Of a stretch of DNA of 64,000 bases, positions 20,231 to 31,850 are shown one piece after another. Below the pieces are notes generated by a model. That model had not been told where the DNA came from. It ran no database searches and saw only the letters and a list, made by a program, of their open reading frames with translations. The translations under genes were made by a program, and so were the position numbers. This DNA comes from Diphasiastrum complanatum (Eukaryota > Streptophyta > Lycopodiopsida > Lycopodiales > Lycopodiaceae), in NCBI GenBank assembly GCA_029204225.1, contig CM055096.1, positions 31,503,767 through 31,567,766 of the forward strand. The letters run 5' to 3'. How positions within the stretch are numbered: the first letter of the stretch is position 1; each line of letters begins with the position of its first letter.

Positions 20231-21545
20231 AATTTAGAATAGTGCAAAAAGATTAGCAAGATAAAATTTGAATTTGGTCAAAATCAAATTCAACTTATGG
20301 GTGGGAAACTTACAAAATGGGCATGAAAAGAACCCTAGTCGCCGCTACCCAAGTGAGAAGGCCTTATTGTCTCTAGTCGCTTTTTAGTTGCCTCTAGTTG
20401 TTGCTTGAAGCGATCTAGATTTTCTCGGAATTCTTTCCCCGCAAACTTCCAATCTTTCTTGTGCATGTGGGATGGCCTAGATCTGCCAACTTTCATTGCA
20501 TCTTGGATCTCCAATTTGCAGTGGCTCATGACACCTCCCATGCGTCTCACCATCCATTTTCAATAAAATTGCATATCAAAGGAGGGGACTAAAAACTCTC
20601 TATACAACTGGTCAACGACATAATTCTTGTCGTTATCATCTTGTTTGTGCCAGTCCTTAAAAATGTCCTTGTTGAAGACGACATGCATAAGCTACCTCAT
20701 TGGAGTAATGACACGGGCACCACAGTCATCCTCAACTATGCGCCTCTTCACGTCTAGGTCATAAGACAACAAGACGTCAGCTGATGGAGAGGTGGCAAAG
20801 GGAGCGTCAAGAGGAGCAACATCGAGCTGAGGAGAAGTGGGTGAATCGGGCGAAGTGCCTGCAACAGGAGAACTTTGGGAAGGAGTCTGAAGGGGAGAAG
20901 TCCTGAATGGGAGTGGAACCCAATAGGAGTTTGAATGGGAGAAAAAATGGGTGGAGTGCCCTAGTAAGAGAGACCACGGTGCCATGGAGTCCCAATAGGA
21001 GAAATGAAGTCTTGGGAAGTAGGTGTCGAAGACCGAAAAATGTGAGGAGTGAGTGTGGGGGACCATTGCCACAGTCAAAAAACTTCCACTCGGAGACAGC
21101 CAGTGTGCCGAGATACTCAGGTGTGACAGATGTAGGAGTCGCAATATCATGTGCCATGTGTGCTGCCTCCTGAGTAAGTGTTTTTCAAAGTAAGGAACCC
21201 CTACGATGAGGTCTGCTAAATGGATGTGTTGGACTTGAGGCCGCATAAGGGACCATCGTGGAAAGGAAAAACACCTCAGCCGGAGGGGTCTGGAGACTGA
21301 AACTCCTCAGAGCGAGAGAAGGTTGACGAGTAGTCGACCAGCCTACTGAAACTCCGAGCCTCCCATTGAGCCCGCAGTCTCTCCATGAGTCTGGTTGCCC
21401 GTGAGAGAGACACGCCATCCATGTAACTGAGCAATTCATCGTCACTCATGGAGGAGAAATGAGATGATCCGCGATTGTTGCCAGATCTTTGATTGAGAGA
21501 CGTGTCATGAGACATAATGGATAAAGTGTGGGATAAGTTTTGCAA
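18778..21545 (-). mobile_element. CACTA (En/Spm-like) transposon, copy 1, one end recognised
   Basis: At 18778 the sequence is CACTATAACATTTTCGAAG. The partner copy at 32264 has CACTACAACATTTTCGAAG, the CACTA terminal motif. From about 18940 to 19140 there are alternating direct and inverted short repeats (GAGGGATATATCGAGGGAC; GAAATATCCCTCGA), typical of CACTA subterminal repeats. Coding pieces on the minus strand lie at 20055-21545. I did not find the opposite terminus, so the right boundary is the end of coding similarity only. Confidence 0.6.
20055..21545 (-). pseudogene. CACTA-associated (Ptta/En-Spm-like?) gene, degenerate
   Basis: Minus-strand pieces run from MQNLSHTLSIMSHDTSLNQR and SDDELLSYMDGVSLSRATRL through Pro/Ser-rich stretches to VEDDCGARVITPMR, HKQDDNDKNYVVDQLYREFL, VRRMGGVMSHCKLEIQDAMK and KDWKFAGKEFRENLDRFKQQ. 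Downstream is the piece SPTKEEYKYVYANNMQSLLK followed by RQGVRIDWDAASKAW. There are stops and frame changes between the pieces. The context with a CACTA terminus suggests an En/Spm accessory or transposase-like protein, but I cannot name the domain with certainty. Confidence 0.45.
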
Positions 21546-24166
21546 GCAACCAAAGACAATTCTGGAAATTGCAACCCTATTTTAATTTAGTACAAGAAAT
21601 AAGTTCAAATGAACGAGTTTAGTTCAATAATGTATAATGTTTAGAATTAAGTGGTTCCATTCCACCATAAAAATTATAAATATTGGAGTTAAATCCCATG
21701 CAATTACAGACATGTAAAAGACAATATCCCTCCATTAAAGAGGATGGCCACGTGATTATCTTTATTCACACATGTGTACACTAGAGAACTAAGTCCAGTA
21801 GAAGTTGCTGAAAACAAGAAGGGGAAGTGGGAATCTTAAGTGGACCCCACAATTTTTATGATGATGTTAATAATTGTTATCCATTTTGTGGACCTTTCAT
21901 GTATGAGTAGGTGCAAAATAATTGAAAGTAATCAACTCGCATGCATCATGATATAGAGGAACACAAAAATTATGATTGAAATTACACAAACTATCTCGTG
22001 AGCAATTAATCGATGAAAGTAATGTAATTAGTAACAAAATAAGCATATATGATTTGTCGAAGAGCATAACATAATTCTCCCGAAGCTCTCTTCAACGGCG
22101 ATGCTGTATTGTGTGCCCTCCCTGTACGACTCTGATATCAACTTAGAATTTGCTTTGCACAGGAACACAGATCATGCTACACAGTAACACAGACAGAAAA
22201 CACTCTACACAGCAAGCTCACATAGCAACTGGGCCCAAAAACATAAATAGTCGAACCACATAAATACGTATAAACTAATTCAGTAAGCGTGCATACGTAT
22301 GATGGCCAACTTCGTCCTAAAAGCAAATCATCACAACAACCTTGTTTAGGTCCATAAATAAATTATATTAAAAAAAATTACGTTCAATGTCGAGTCCAAA
22401 TAAATGAGTCTCATTGAACAAATGGTCCAAATACAAAATACTCACTCCATTCTACCCCAAAAATTACAAATATTAAAGTTAAATGTCATGCAATCAAGCA
22501 CATATGAAAGCCACTTTACAAATGACAAAATAACCATACATAAATGGTCCAAGATCAAATATAGTCCAATTACATAAATAGTCAAAGTTCAAGAGAATAC
22601 ATAAACTACATCGGCAAATGTACGCACATACGTATTAACTGCTAGCAACATCAACAATGTGTAAAGTTAATCCACAAGAATGCAATACATGCTAGATTTG
22701 GATAAATGGCCTCAAAAGCAAAAATGGATGTTTACGATTACAGTCATATGCACTGAGTTGTAAAAAAATGTTTTGACCCCAAGAAAGCTTCTTTTATGCA
22801 TCTACTAGTCCTTTGAATACATCCTAATGAAGGATCAGCCATCTTTAGCAAGGATTTGGAGGAGCTACCAATTCTAGAGCATGCTAGATTGATTTCTACC
22901 CAAAAAGCAAGCATTTTTCATTCGGAGAATTGATTTTTTGTAAATCAAAACTCAATATAGGGTTGTGATCTTGAAGTAGGCCATTTTTCACACTTCACTT
23001 ACTGGATTTGAGTGATTTGAATTGCATTAGGAAAGTTCATCCTTCGGGTCTACACGATCATGGATGTGCTACATCGTCTACTAGTCGCCATCCTGACAGG
23101 TACAGTGCTTCCATTCTGAATTTCGGAGGAGTGGATGCGCTGGTGAATTTTTTGAGCACAGAGGAAGTAAGGAAGCATGGCTGGGACCATTTTGCATTGT
23201 TAATTCTATAAACAATTTCTTGAAATGGATGATCCTGAAGGTGAAGCTGTATCAATTGTGTTAGGTGCCATTCAAATGCTATACGTTAATTGAAACATGT
23301 CACACCTATGTGAAAACATTGGTGGGTGTTAAAAGATAGACATATTAGTTAAACGATAGACACAATATGGGTTAAAGTTTTTTTGATTACGTGTCACATG
23401 AAACATTTTTTGATAGGCAGTAGGATATAAGTAGGGAGTAAGCATTCAGTGATGTACCTTTTGCATTTTGGTTGCAGGATTAACTAATGTGTCTTTCAGT
23501 AAAGTTTGTTCAAGGATTATTGTCCATATGTTGTTTTATTGCTTTCATCAAATTCTTGCTGCATGCATTAGGGGATATTAGAACTCAAAATGGGCCCTTT
23601 GTCAAGATGTTTTTTTTTTTACTTCGCACGTTTTCAATGCTTAAGTGGCCCAATCAACGGTGTCCATCTGATGAACTGTAATAGTGGTTGATGGATGGAA
23701 ATTGTTTTTGCCTTTTCCGGTCAAATTTTCGTGATTTTCAAAAATCCCGCCGGGCAGAACAAACAATTGTGATTGGACCACAGTTACTGCCTGAATACTC
23801 TTTTGACGCTCGTATTTGTACACTCGAGGTTGGCAGATTTTTGTTGTTGTTTTGAGCTTTTGTCAGGTTTTGTTGCTACGTTTCATTCTGTTTTTGCTAG
23901 CTTCGTTTCTCATCTCATTACGGCCGTTCTTCTGTGGTTATTAGTTCCTGGTCGTGCTTCTGATGTAATAATCTCAGATTCAGCAATAATAACCTCAGAA
24001 CGTTCTTGTTTCTGATGTTCATGCATTTTCACTTGAAGAAGGTTTAGAATCATTCTTTTGTTGTGAAGCTTTGTTTCATTGCTTTGAAAGGTTTCTAGAG
24101 GCAGATAATATTCTGGAATAAGAATTTTTAGTTTAGATTTTTGTTTTGAAGTTTTGCTAGTTGATT
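21546..24166. other. Long stretch without a firm gene
   Basis: AT-rich with no recognised repeat ends. One open piece at 23100-23211 (RYSASILNFGGVDALVNFLS then EEVRKHGWDHFALLIL) has the look of a single armadillo-like repeat, but it is too short to name. The last 400 bp before 24167 could be the leader of the Crypton-like gene. Confidence 0.4.
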
Positions 24167-25497
24167 ATGGCAGACATGATGGATGCTGATAGTGAGGTTC
24201 TAGGGATTTGTTGTCCTTCTTTCAATGTTCACTTGTATCAAGTTAAATCTGAGTTGGAAGATGCTGCTCTTAAGATGTAGAATGTTTGTGGGGCTTCTCA
24301 ATCAGTTGAAGAAAATTTTGTGGATTTGCTTACTCTGTTTTGTTTTGGTATTGATTCTGAGAATGTGCATTTTGATGATTGTGGAATAGATAATGTGAAT
24401 GGAGATTGTGCTACTGAAGGATGTAGAATTTATTGTTTTAGAGATATAGATATAGTTGAGCTTAATAATGTGAATATTGGTGGTTGGCGTAATAGTAAGC
24501 ATGCTGAAATTTGGGCCCGTAATGCTTTTGATGAATGGAGGCAATTTCGTGGCTATAGTACTACCGAAACTATTGAAGATCTTTCTGAACATGAAGATGT
24601 TAAAGGGTTTGTGGAGATGTTGGCTTTGTTTTTACTGCAGCTTACTAAAAACACCGTAGAGTTGTACCCTCCTGGAAGGTCCAACTAAGTTGTTTTTATG
24701 TTTTTATGATCATCAACTGCATTTCTTATTATTGTTATGGCTGTATGAATTGTGATTTTCTGAGTTGTTTATGATTATTTTGCAGTATTCAAGGATTATT
24801 AAGAGCCATTGATAGATTGATACATGCTCGTCAAGCTCAACACATACTTGAAACTGGGATTGCTGCTATTCCTTTTAACATTCTTACTGATACTCAATAT
24901 AACCGTGTCAAGCTTGCTGGTGATGAAGGTGTCATTCGTTCATCTATTGTTGGTTTGGGAAAAGTGTGAAGAAAAGTGATGTGTTGACAATTAATGAGGA
25001 AAGTAAGATGCTTGCACAAGAAATATGTCAAGCTACCAGTCCTTCTGGTGTTAATCTTACATTTGACTATTTTTGTACCCGCAATTTTTTCATTCGACAT
25101 GTCTCTGGGCTTCGGGAGCTTGATGATATTGATTTCAGCCTACACTCTGATTCAAGTGGTCGTACAATTTTAACGTAATTTTATTATACGTATTATTTAT
25201 TTGGTAGATTTTAGAGATTATTGATGTGTGTGACAGTTTAATCGGAGTGTTTTTTAACATTTTGACATTATTCTAAGACAGGTATAGCCAGGGTATATCA
25301 AAGAATTGGCGATTTGATATTTCTCGTTGTGGTCCTGAATATCACCGGCCTGTAGTTGATTGTGGTATCAAGGATGTGTTGGATACTTACGAGATTCTTG
25401 TCAATCATCGTCCTCAATGGTCTAATGAGGAATCTAGGCCACATCCCTTATTTTTGACCACTTGCAATAAATGGAAATTTTCTGATCCTGTTTGGTT
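24167..25497 (+). pseudogene. Crypton-like (DUF3504 tyrosine-recombinase-derived) gene, left-arm copy
   Basis: Exons are 24167-24678, 24786-25174 and from 25282, with GT-AG introns. The first begins MADMMDADSEVL, has a stop at 24278-24280, then GGWRNSKHAEIWARNAFDEW and LFLLQLTKNTVELYPP. Across the splice the reading is YPPGSIQGLLRAIDR, matching the YPP...LQR signature of DUF3504 proteins (ZMYM2/QRICH1-type, derived from Crypton recombinases). Next come a frame break near 24967, KKSDVLTINEESKML, and FDYFCTRNFFIRHVSGLREL (the FGLR-type motif). The third exon gives NWRFDISRCGPEYHRPVVDC and YEILVNHRPQW. I do not see the catalytic HxxR...Tyr end. The gene is cut near 25497. Confidence 0.6.
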
Positions 25498-26965
25498 TTT
25501 GATCAAACTATCACTCTTTCCCCCCTTCCAAAAATGGTTCAAGTTAGAAAAAATCCCAAATTTGTACTAGGAAAAAGTTCAATTTGGTATCAGTAACTTT
25601 AACTACTAATCAAATTGACAGTTTTGACTGTTTAATCATTAAGTGCCGCACTTAATTCCTGGTAAATTCCCTTATGGATCAGCATAGCAATTGTTCCAAC
25701 TAGATTTACATTATTCTTGGTATTTATTGATCCCAAAAACAAGAAATGCTCTTATAGTTGACATATTCCAAAATCTACAACTAAAAGTGAAAGGAACTGA
25801 TCTTAAAAACTGACTGATTCCAACTCATCCACTCAGATTTTCAGATTTCTTATCACATTTACTACACACAACATTTTCCAAGTTGCTCGTTTGATATGGA
25901 CCTAAATGCGAAAATCGATCTAAAGCACCGACTTAGCAGTTTCACAGTCGCCATTACATTCCGAAAGGATTCATCAACATCCGGCATGATTTTATCTTTG
26001 TAACGTTTTAGTTACTATTGATAGTTTGTTTGATCAGTGCTTTTGTTTTTTTTAAGGTTTTTTTTTTCTATCAATGTAGTGTTTTTTTGGGATAGCGTAG
26101 ATGGGCAAATTGCTATGGAAGAAGAAATGAAAAAGTACAAAGATAAATTAGATAGTATCTTTCGGATCAACTTCTATCCATGTTGGTCATGAGTTTCACA
26201 ATCTGAACAATTGCAACATTACCCTCAGTCTTGTTGATTTCGTCGCTACTACTGATCTGTTGATGAATTTGAAAGCTTTAGTCTCCAAGGAATAGGTAGA
26301 TATCAGCTTGAAGATATTAGCGTAATAACATTGAACCACTGGTGTAAATTGACATTTTAGTTTTTGTTGGGACATACTTCAAACAAAATTTTTACAGAAT
26401 ATTTTGGTAACATACTTGGCTCAAAATTTCAGTTGGTTTTTTGATGTACTTCTGTTGGTATTCTAGTTCAGTTGGCTTTTTAAGGTACTTATGTAGCTTT
26501 TCTGTAGGCCAAACAATGGTTTCAAGAGTAGTTTCTATAGCATGTGATTATTTGTATGAAAGTTTTTACAGGTCTCAAAAGAATTTGAGACGTAAAAAGT
26601 TTTAATGTTGGTAAAATTTTTGTAAGGTAAGGCCCGAGGGCTTCGGGCCTTCCCCTGTGTAATGCCATTGTGCGAAGGTGGACACCGGTTTTTTTTTTCA
26701 CATTTATAATGCAAATTTTTTTACACTTGCGGTGGAATGTGCATGTGAACAACCTGCCACATAGCACATGCACATTCTCCCTACAGAGAGGAGAGAGAAC
26801 ACACATTCCTAAAATAGATAACGCACATTTTGTAGAGAGAGGAAAGAAAACGCACATTCCGTAAAAAGATAATGCACATTCTAGAGAGGAAACAAAGATT
26901 CCTGAGGAGAGAAAAAAGTGGATGCTCATTATGAGGAGAGAGAAAAGTGGATGCACATTATGCTC
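25498..26965. other. Inverted-repeat interior without a firm gene
   Basis: AT-rich. An open piece at 26092-26190 (DSVDGQIAMEEEMKKYKDKL) looks like a short coiled coil but has no identifiable family. GA-rich blocks at 26780-26950 include repeated GCACATT motifs. A short self-complementary stretch (GGCCCGAGGGCTTCGGGCC) is at 26631-26649. Confidence 0.4.
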
Positions 26966-27500
26966 CTAGAAGTGGTCCCAAAATACAAAGGAAATTGGTC
27001 CCAAAATACAAAGGAAGCCTAAGCATAGTGGCATTATGGAAAAAAAAGAGACGGCGGTCGTTGGGAATGGTTGCCCAGCACTTTTGGATGTAGGCTGCCA
27101 AGTAACTTGGACAGCTGGAAGCCAAAGAAGTCTCATACCTTTCTCGGTGATCCACCTATACAAATCTTTATGGAAAATACCTTCGAAGGGTCGCTTTGCA
27201 CTCAGAATCTCAGCGCAGGTCATGGCGAAGCTGTAGACGTCCGCCTTCGTTGTGTATTTCTTGTCATGAGCTTCGTTTTTGAAGACTTCAGGAGCTCGAA
27301 AGTAGCTTGTGCCCATATTAGGCGTGGTGAATTCGGAGCTGGCGAGCTTTCTTTCGACACCCCAAAGTCAGAAATTTTCACCCACATACCCCTTCAATTT
27401 GAAAATCGGGTCAGGATGGAAGAGATCCCCACCAACACATTCTTTGGTTTCAAATCGCGATGCATCACTCCTTGTACAATAAATAAAGTTTACAAATGGA
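26966..27500 (-). pseudogene. Protein kinase C-lobe relic, left-arm copy
   Basis: On the minus strand the pieces are GVMHRDLKPKNVLVG (catalytic loop), VKISDFGVSKESS (DFG), then in another frame MGTSYFRAPEVFKN (APE), TTKADVYSFAMTCAEILSAK and RPFEGI. The final block, YIQKCWATIPNDRR, is again in another frame. The order is correct for subdomains VIb to XI. SFAMTC.EIL resembles kinases of the plant DUF1221/light-sensor-kinase-like group, but this is only a resemblance. The N-lobe is missing and at least two frameshifts are needed. Confidence 0.65.
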
Positions 27501-27648
27501 AATAACATGGTCATAGGAAGGTATTTTTTTACTAATCTTCACAGGTACACATTTTAGTATTTGGAAACACAACCAGAAAACTCTATAGTTATCCACGCGA
27601 CCCGTGACACTTAGTCGATTTTCTGAAATTTATATGCGCGTGGAACAT

Positions 27649-28092
27649 CCACGCGAATATAAATTTGAAAATTGTGGCAACAGTGTGGGAGGGAAGTTGG
27701 GCGGCGCCGAGCGGCAGTTATTTGCGTGGATTATCCACACGTGGATAATCCACGCACAGACAGATAATGCTAACCGCTTCAATGGATCGAGGCATTCATA
27801 ATTGTTATTCGTGGATCATCCACCGCAGAGTTATCCATGCATGGATATATTTTTAAAAAAATTAGTAATTCCACGCGAATATAAATTTGAAAATTGCGGC
27901 AACAGTGTGGGAGGGAAGTTGGGCGGCGCCGAGCGGCAGTTATTTGCGTGGATTATCCACACGTGGATAATCCACGCACAGACAGATAATGCTAACCGCT
28001 TCAATGGATCGAGGCATTCATAATTGTTATTCGTGGATCATCCACCGCAGAGTTATCCATGCATGGATATATTTTTAAAAAAATTAGTAATT
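27649..28092. repeat. 222-bp tandem duplication rich in TTATCCACG motifs
   Basis: Two nearly identical units, 27649-27870 and 27871-28092, start CCACGCGAATATAAATTTG. Each holds two 15-bp inverted arms separated by 2 nt (first copy 27724-27755: GCGTGGATTATCCAC and GTGGATAATCCACGC). The right arm of the large inverted repeat has only one unit (about 38700-38930). Confidence 0.85.
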
Positions 28093-29456
28093 GTTTTGAT
28101 ATGTGTTTGCTAAAATCATATTTGTAATAGAATACTACACAATAATATTTTATGTTACTCACAAATATAATCCATATGATCAGACCAATATGCAATTTTT
28201 GCTCGGAATATTGCATTATTTTTATTTTCAAAAGCTACCAATATGAGTATTATGTGAAAGGATTTTCAAAAGAGCAGTTCTATTGCTTGGTTTCATATGG
28301 TGAACGTCCAATTTATATTATTCACTTGAATCGAATACTGATGCAAATCGTTTTGCAGATATATTCGTTGGCTAGTAATTTCAATTCTATTTGATTTATT
28401 TTTTTTCTATTCATTTGGATTGCAACCAGTGGATCCCTGCTCAATTTGTGATCCGAAAAAGTGTTTTTGATCTCGGATCCCTAGCGATCCAAAATGTTGG
28501 CGATCCGAATCACACAATTAAGATCGTTTTTGCAACGAATAGCGATCCGCTGCAACATAGATGCATACGTAGATCGCAATACATTTTTTGAATTTCGTAA
28601 ATTTTTTCATATAGGATGTAACTGTATACCATGTAAAGTTGTCACTTGTTGAAAGGTTTATAGATTTAATATAATGAGTTTTGTGTTGTCTATTGAGAAT
28701 AATAAATCAGTGCAATTGATGTTGATTGTTTAAGAAAAGACTTATTTTAATAGGATTGTCTACATTCCTCGTAGTTAAAGATTTGATAGGTGATTGAAGT
28801 CCATTTATATGTGGATGTAGTGGGTGGCCAATTTGAGCCCCAAACTTGAGGTCCTAATTTATAGGCAACATTTAAGGGATTTGGTGACAATGCACATGAC
28901 TCACCTAATCTATCCACCAAGTCAATGTAATTCCTAGATTAGGGATTCATATGGTAGGGTTAGGTCAAGGCTTGATGATGGAAAACCTAATGCTTAGATC
29001 TAGGTCAATCTATTATCATTTTGATTAGGATTTTTTGTACTTATATTTTTTTGAAATGCAATTTTGAGAGCTTGAATTGTTGTCCCACATGTGCTTTAGA
29101 TTGTGTTGAATGCACTTTTCTTTGTGATAACATTGAATTTAAGAGCAATTACAAACCTAGCAATCTTAGAGAGACCAAAAATGTCAGGTCGAGCAAGAAT
29201 GCAACCATCAAGGCTCACATAGTACAATGAAAGAGAAAAGCAATTGCAAGTTGAGGTTGCCCTTATTACTATCTTTGGTGATGTTTCTTCGAGGTTGAAT
29301 GAAACTTTAACAACAAAAGAATTATTTGATGCAATTTAGAGTGCGTAATGACACATTGCTTGATATTGATACTTGTAAAACTATTGATCCTCCATCAAAT
29401 AAAATGTTACTACTTGCTAATTGGTCCTTTAGTTCAAGCTTAATCAAGATGGTAGT

Positions 29457-29770
29457 GTGAATAGTCAATTCATGTCTAATCCCAAGATCTCTCATTGGAA
29501 AACATTGAAGAGAATGATGAGATATATTCAGGGAAGTTTAGATCACATTTTATGTTACGATGGAAATGCTATCGAATCACTTGTCTTGCGAGGCTATTTC
29601 GGGCAGGAACATATTCTACCAAAAAATCTACCTTCGAGTGTGATTTCTATCTGACAGGGGGACCGATTTTGTGGAACTCAAGGAAGCATAAATCACTTGC
29701 GCTTTCTTCGACAGAGGCAAAGTTTATCGCAGCATGTCAAGCTTCAAAAGAAACTATATAGATCAGGTTG
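29457..29770 (+). pseudogene. Copia RNase H fragment, left-arm copy
   Basis: Reading in two frames gives HWKTLKRMMRYIQGSLDHIL then SRKHKSLALSSTEAKFIAAC and QASKE. This is the copia polyprotein end (YL.GT... and SS.EAE/KFIA..Q...E). The stretch after it (about 29780-30330) begins TGTTGAAAATTCC, has an ACACGTGTGGGGAA motif and may be the matching 3' LTR, but its end is not defined. Confidence 0.7.
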
Positions 29771-30694
29771 TTACCATGTTGAAAATTCCAGAATTCACAC
29801 GTGTGGGGAATATCCACAAGAGTGACTGATCTTGATTAAGCTTTGTGATTGGCACAGTACCCTGATTCTAGATTGTTCAACAAGATCTAGTTCAGAAGAT
29901 ATGGCTAATTCACAATCTAGAATGCTAATCAATAGACTATGATAGCAATGAATCAAAGAATGATTAAAAGTACAAGATTACAGTGTTTTAGCATTAGCTT
30001 CAACACGAGTTAGAGAGAGAAAGCTAGAGAGATAACAAGAAAAAAACAATTTAGATCCAACCAAGCATGAGATAGCTACAAAACTTTTGTTCTTCATTAC
30101 TTTGTGAATGAGAATGATATGTACATATATAGGAGAGCCAAAATTCGTGGTACTCCTTGCATTCAATGCACATCCTACACCTATTCAAGTGCAAACAACT
30201 ATTAACTTGACACCTAACTGCTAGCATGCATAGGTTGCACCTAACTTCTACCTATTTTCTCCAAATGGCAATTTCTCAACTAGCCATGTACAAATCTACA
30301 TGCATGTGTCCATTAGAGTGATTGCATGCTTTGCATGTCACTATGGAAACTTAGGACATTATGCATTTATTGTGGCTCGAGTTTTTAGAAGGTCATAATT
30401 GACCAATTCCATGTGAATCTCTATATGCATGTCAAACTAGACATTGTCAACATTATTGCATATCATACTAGACCAACTAGACTTTATGCATGTCACTGGA
30501 ATTTGATCTACCTAACCCAAACTCGCCCTATTCTACAAAAATATGTGCTCAATTCACATACCTTGGATATGTACAAAATATTTACATGGGTAGGATCTCC
30601 CAAATATTAACAACAGATGATAGATATGTTTTACAATTTTTAGCATACTTCATGACTTACATCACACTCAGTTTAATGCTACCACCATTTCTGC

Positions 30695-30849
30695 GTGCAA
30701 CCTGTGCAACCACAAAATATCCTCACGATCGTAGCATGGAATATTTTGTGCTAATTGGATCACTACGCTATATTGGACGGTTCTATCTTCAGCGTTTTTT
30801 CAATTCAATTCGTTTAAGGATAGTTTTCAAAGAAATATTGAACGCATCC
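30695..30849. other. Start of the spacer between the inverted-repeat arms
   Basis: Unique sequence next to the left arm border. I see nothing identifiable. Confidence 0.4.
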
Positions 30850-31490
30850 TCATATTCTAAACGTTTTGACCCTGGTTCTGAGTCCAGGCACAACATCATA
30901 GATAATTTTCTTCCGCATTTCCTCTATCACTCTCACGGGTATCTTCTGGAGTACTTCAATGACATTGATCCGACCATCTTTCACGGCCTTGCTGGGAATG
31001 AAAATAGAGTAGCTGGCTTCCCTCGCCAGATCGACATTAAATTTCGGCGGCAAATTGTAAACATTACTGCTTTCCTTTCGCAAGAACAAGTTCCTTCAGA
31101 GAACTTAACAGAATCTTGTCCTTCCTCTTGCATCCTTTTGAAGATCCTGAAAACATCCTCCATAGCTACATCAACATTTGTATCGTGCTCGATTGCTGTA
31201 GGGGAATTAATTCTGTCCAAACTTACTTCAACATCATCTTCCAGAAGAATTTCAGAATAAGATCCGCTCTCAAGGATTGAAGAAATTCTCGCGGACGCTC
31301 CAGGAAATGCATTATCGTGTGCATGCAATGGCCTTTTGCTTTCGAGCCGGTTCTCCTTTTCTGCTGGATGTTTTGATGCGTATTCACCAACCTTTTGTGC
31401 AGATTTTAACATGTTTCTGCCAACAGGGCGTTTTAAGTTGGCCTGTCTCTTCTCCTCATGAAGGACATCACCACCTTGAAATGGTATCAT
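30850..31490 (-). pseudogene. Broken gene, possibly exostosin/GT47-like at its C-terminus
   Basis: Two overlapping frames on the minus strand. The upstream one contains EILLEDDVEVSLDRINSPTA and VAMEDVFRIFKRMQEEGQDS, with no recognised domain. The downstream one contains NLPPKFNVDLAREASYSIFI, PSKAVKDGRINVIEVLQKIP and VIEEMRKKIIYDVVPGL. The latter pattern (a short strand, VLxxIP, MRxKxI) resembles the C-terminal side of plant exostosin-type GT47 glycosyltransferases, but the match is weak. A frame change is needed to join them, so it is likely a pseudogene. Confidence 0.3.
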
Positions 31491-31522
31491 GGTATTAATT
31501 TGCTTTGGAAGAATTTTTGAGG

Positions 31523-31850
31523 GAGAAGGTGGTGTTGAAAGTACAGTGTCTAGGAAGGACCCTAAATGGATCTACAAAAGATCCTCAAGAGTGAGAAGGT
31601 GGTGTTGAAAGTACAGTGTCTAGGAAGGACCCTAAATGGATCTACAAAAGATCCTCAAGAGTGAGAAGGTGGTGTTGAAAGTACAGTGTTGTCTAGGAAA
31701 GACCCTAAATGGATCTACAAAAAATCCTCAAGAGTGATTGGGTACTTGGTTAATCAATCTATTGCAAAACTAGCACTCAATGGATCTACAAAAGATCCTC
31801 AAGAGTGATTGGGTACTTGGTTAGTCAATCTATTGCAAAACTAGCACTCA
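31523..31850. repeat. Nested tandem repeats (70 bp x3, then ~71 bp x2)
   Basis: Unit A starts GAGAAGGTGGTGTTGAAAG at 31523, 31593 and 31663; the third copy has a 3-nt insertion. Unit B runs TGGATCTACAAAA to GCACTCAA (about 31709-31779 and 31780-31850) and shares its first half with unit A. The end of unit B continues into the dispersed repeat shared with 18425. Confidence 0.85.

Larger units (their letters stand above)
24383..30694. repeat. Left arm of a ~6 kb inverted repeat
   Basis: From GGAATAGATAATGTG at 24383 to ACCATTTCTG at about 30694, the sequence recurs in reverse complement at 36091-42178 with few mismatches. The arm contains the Crypton-like gene, a kinase relic, palindromic TTATCCACG motifs and a copia RNase H fragment. 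It is about 220 bp longer than the right arm, mainly because of a 222-bp tandem duplication at 27649-28092. Confidence 0.9.

Noticed and set aside
27590-28080. TTATCCACA/TTATCCACG motifs resembling bacterial DnaA boxes
   Set aside because: The surroundings are plant nuclear with transposons. The motifs are part of palindromic repeats, and no bacterial replication gene is present.
28391-28600. GATCC-rich stretch (GGATCC/GATCCGAA) in the inverted repeat, considered as a Mutator-like or hAT end
   Set aside because: No matching inverted terminus or target duplication was found.
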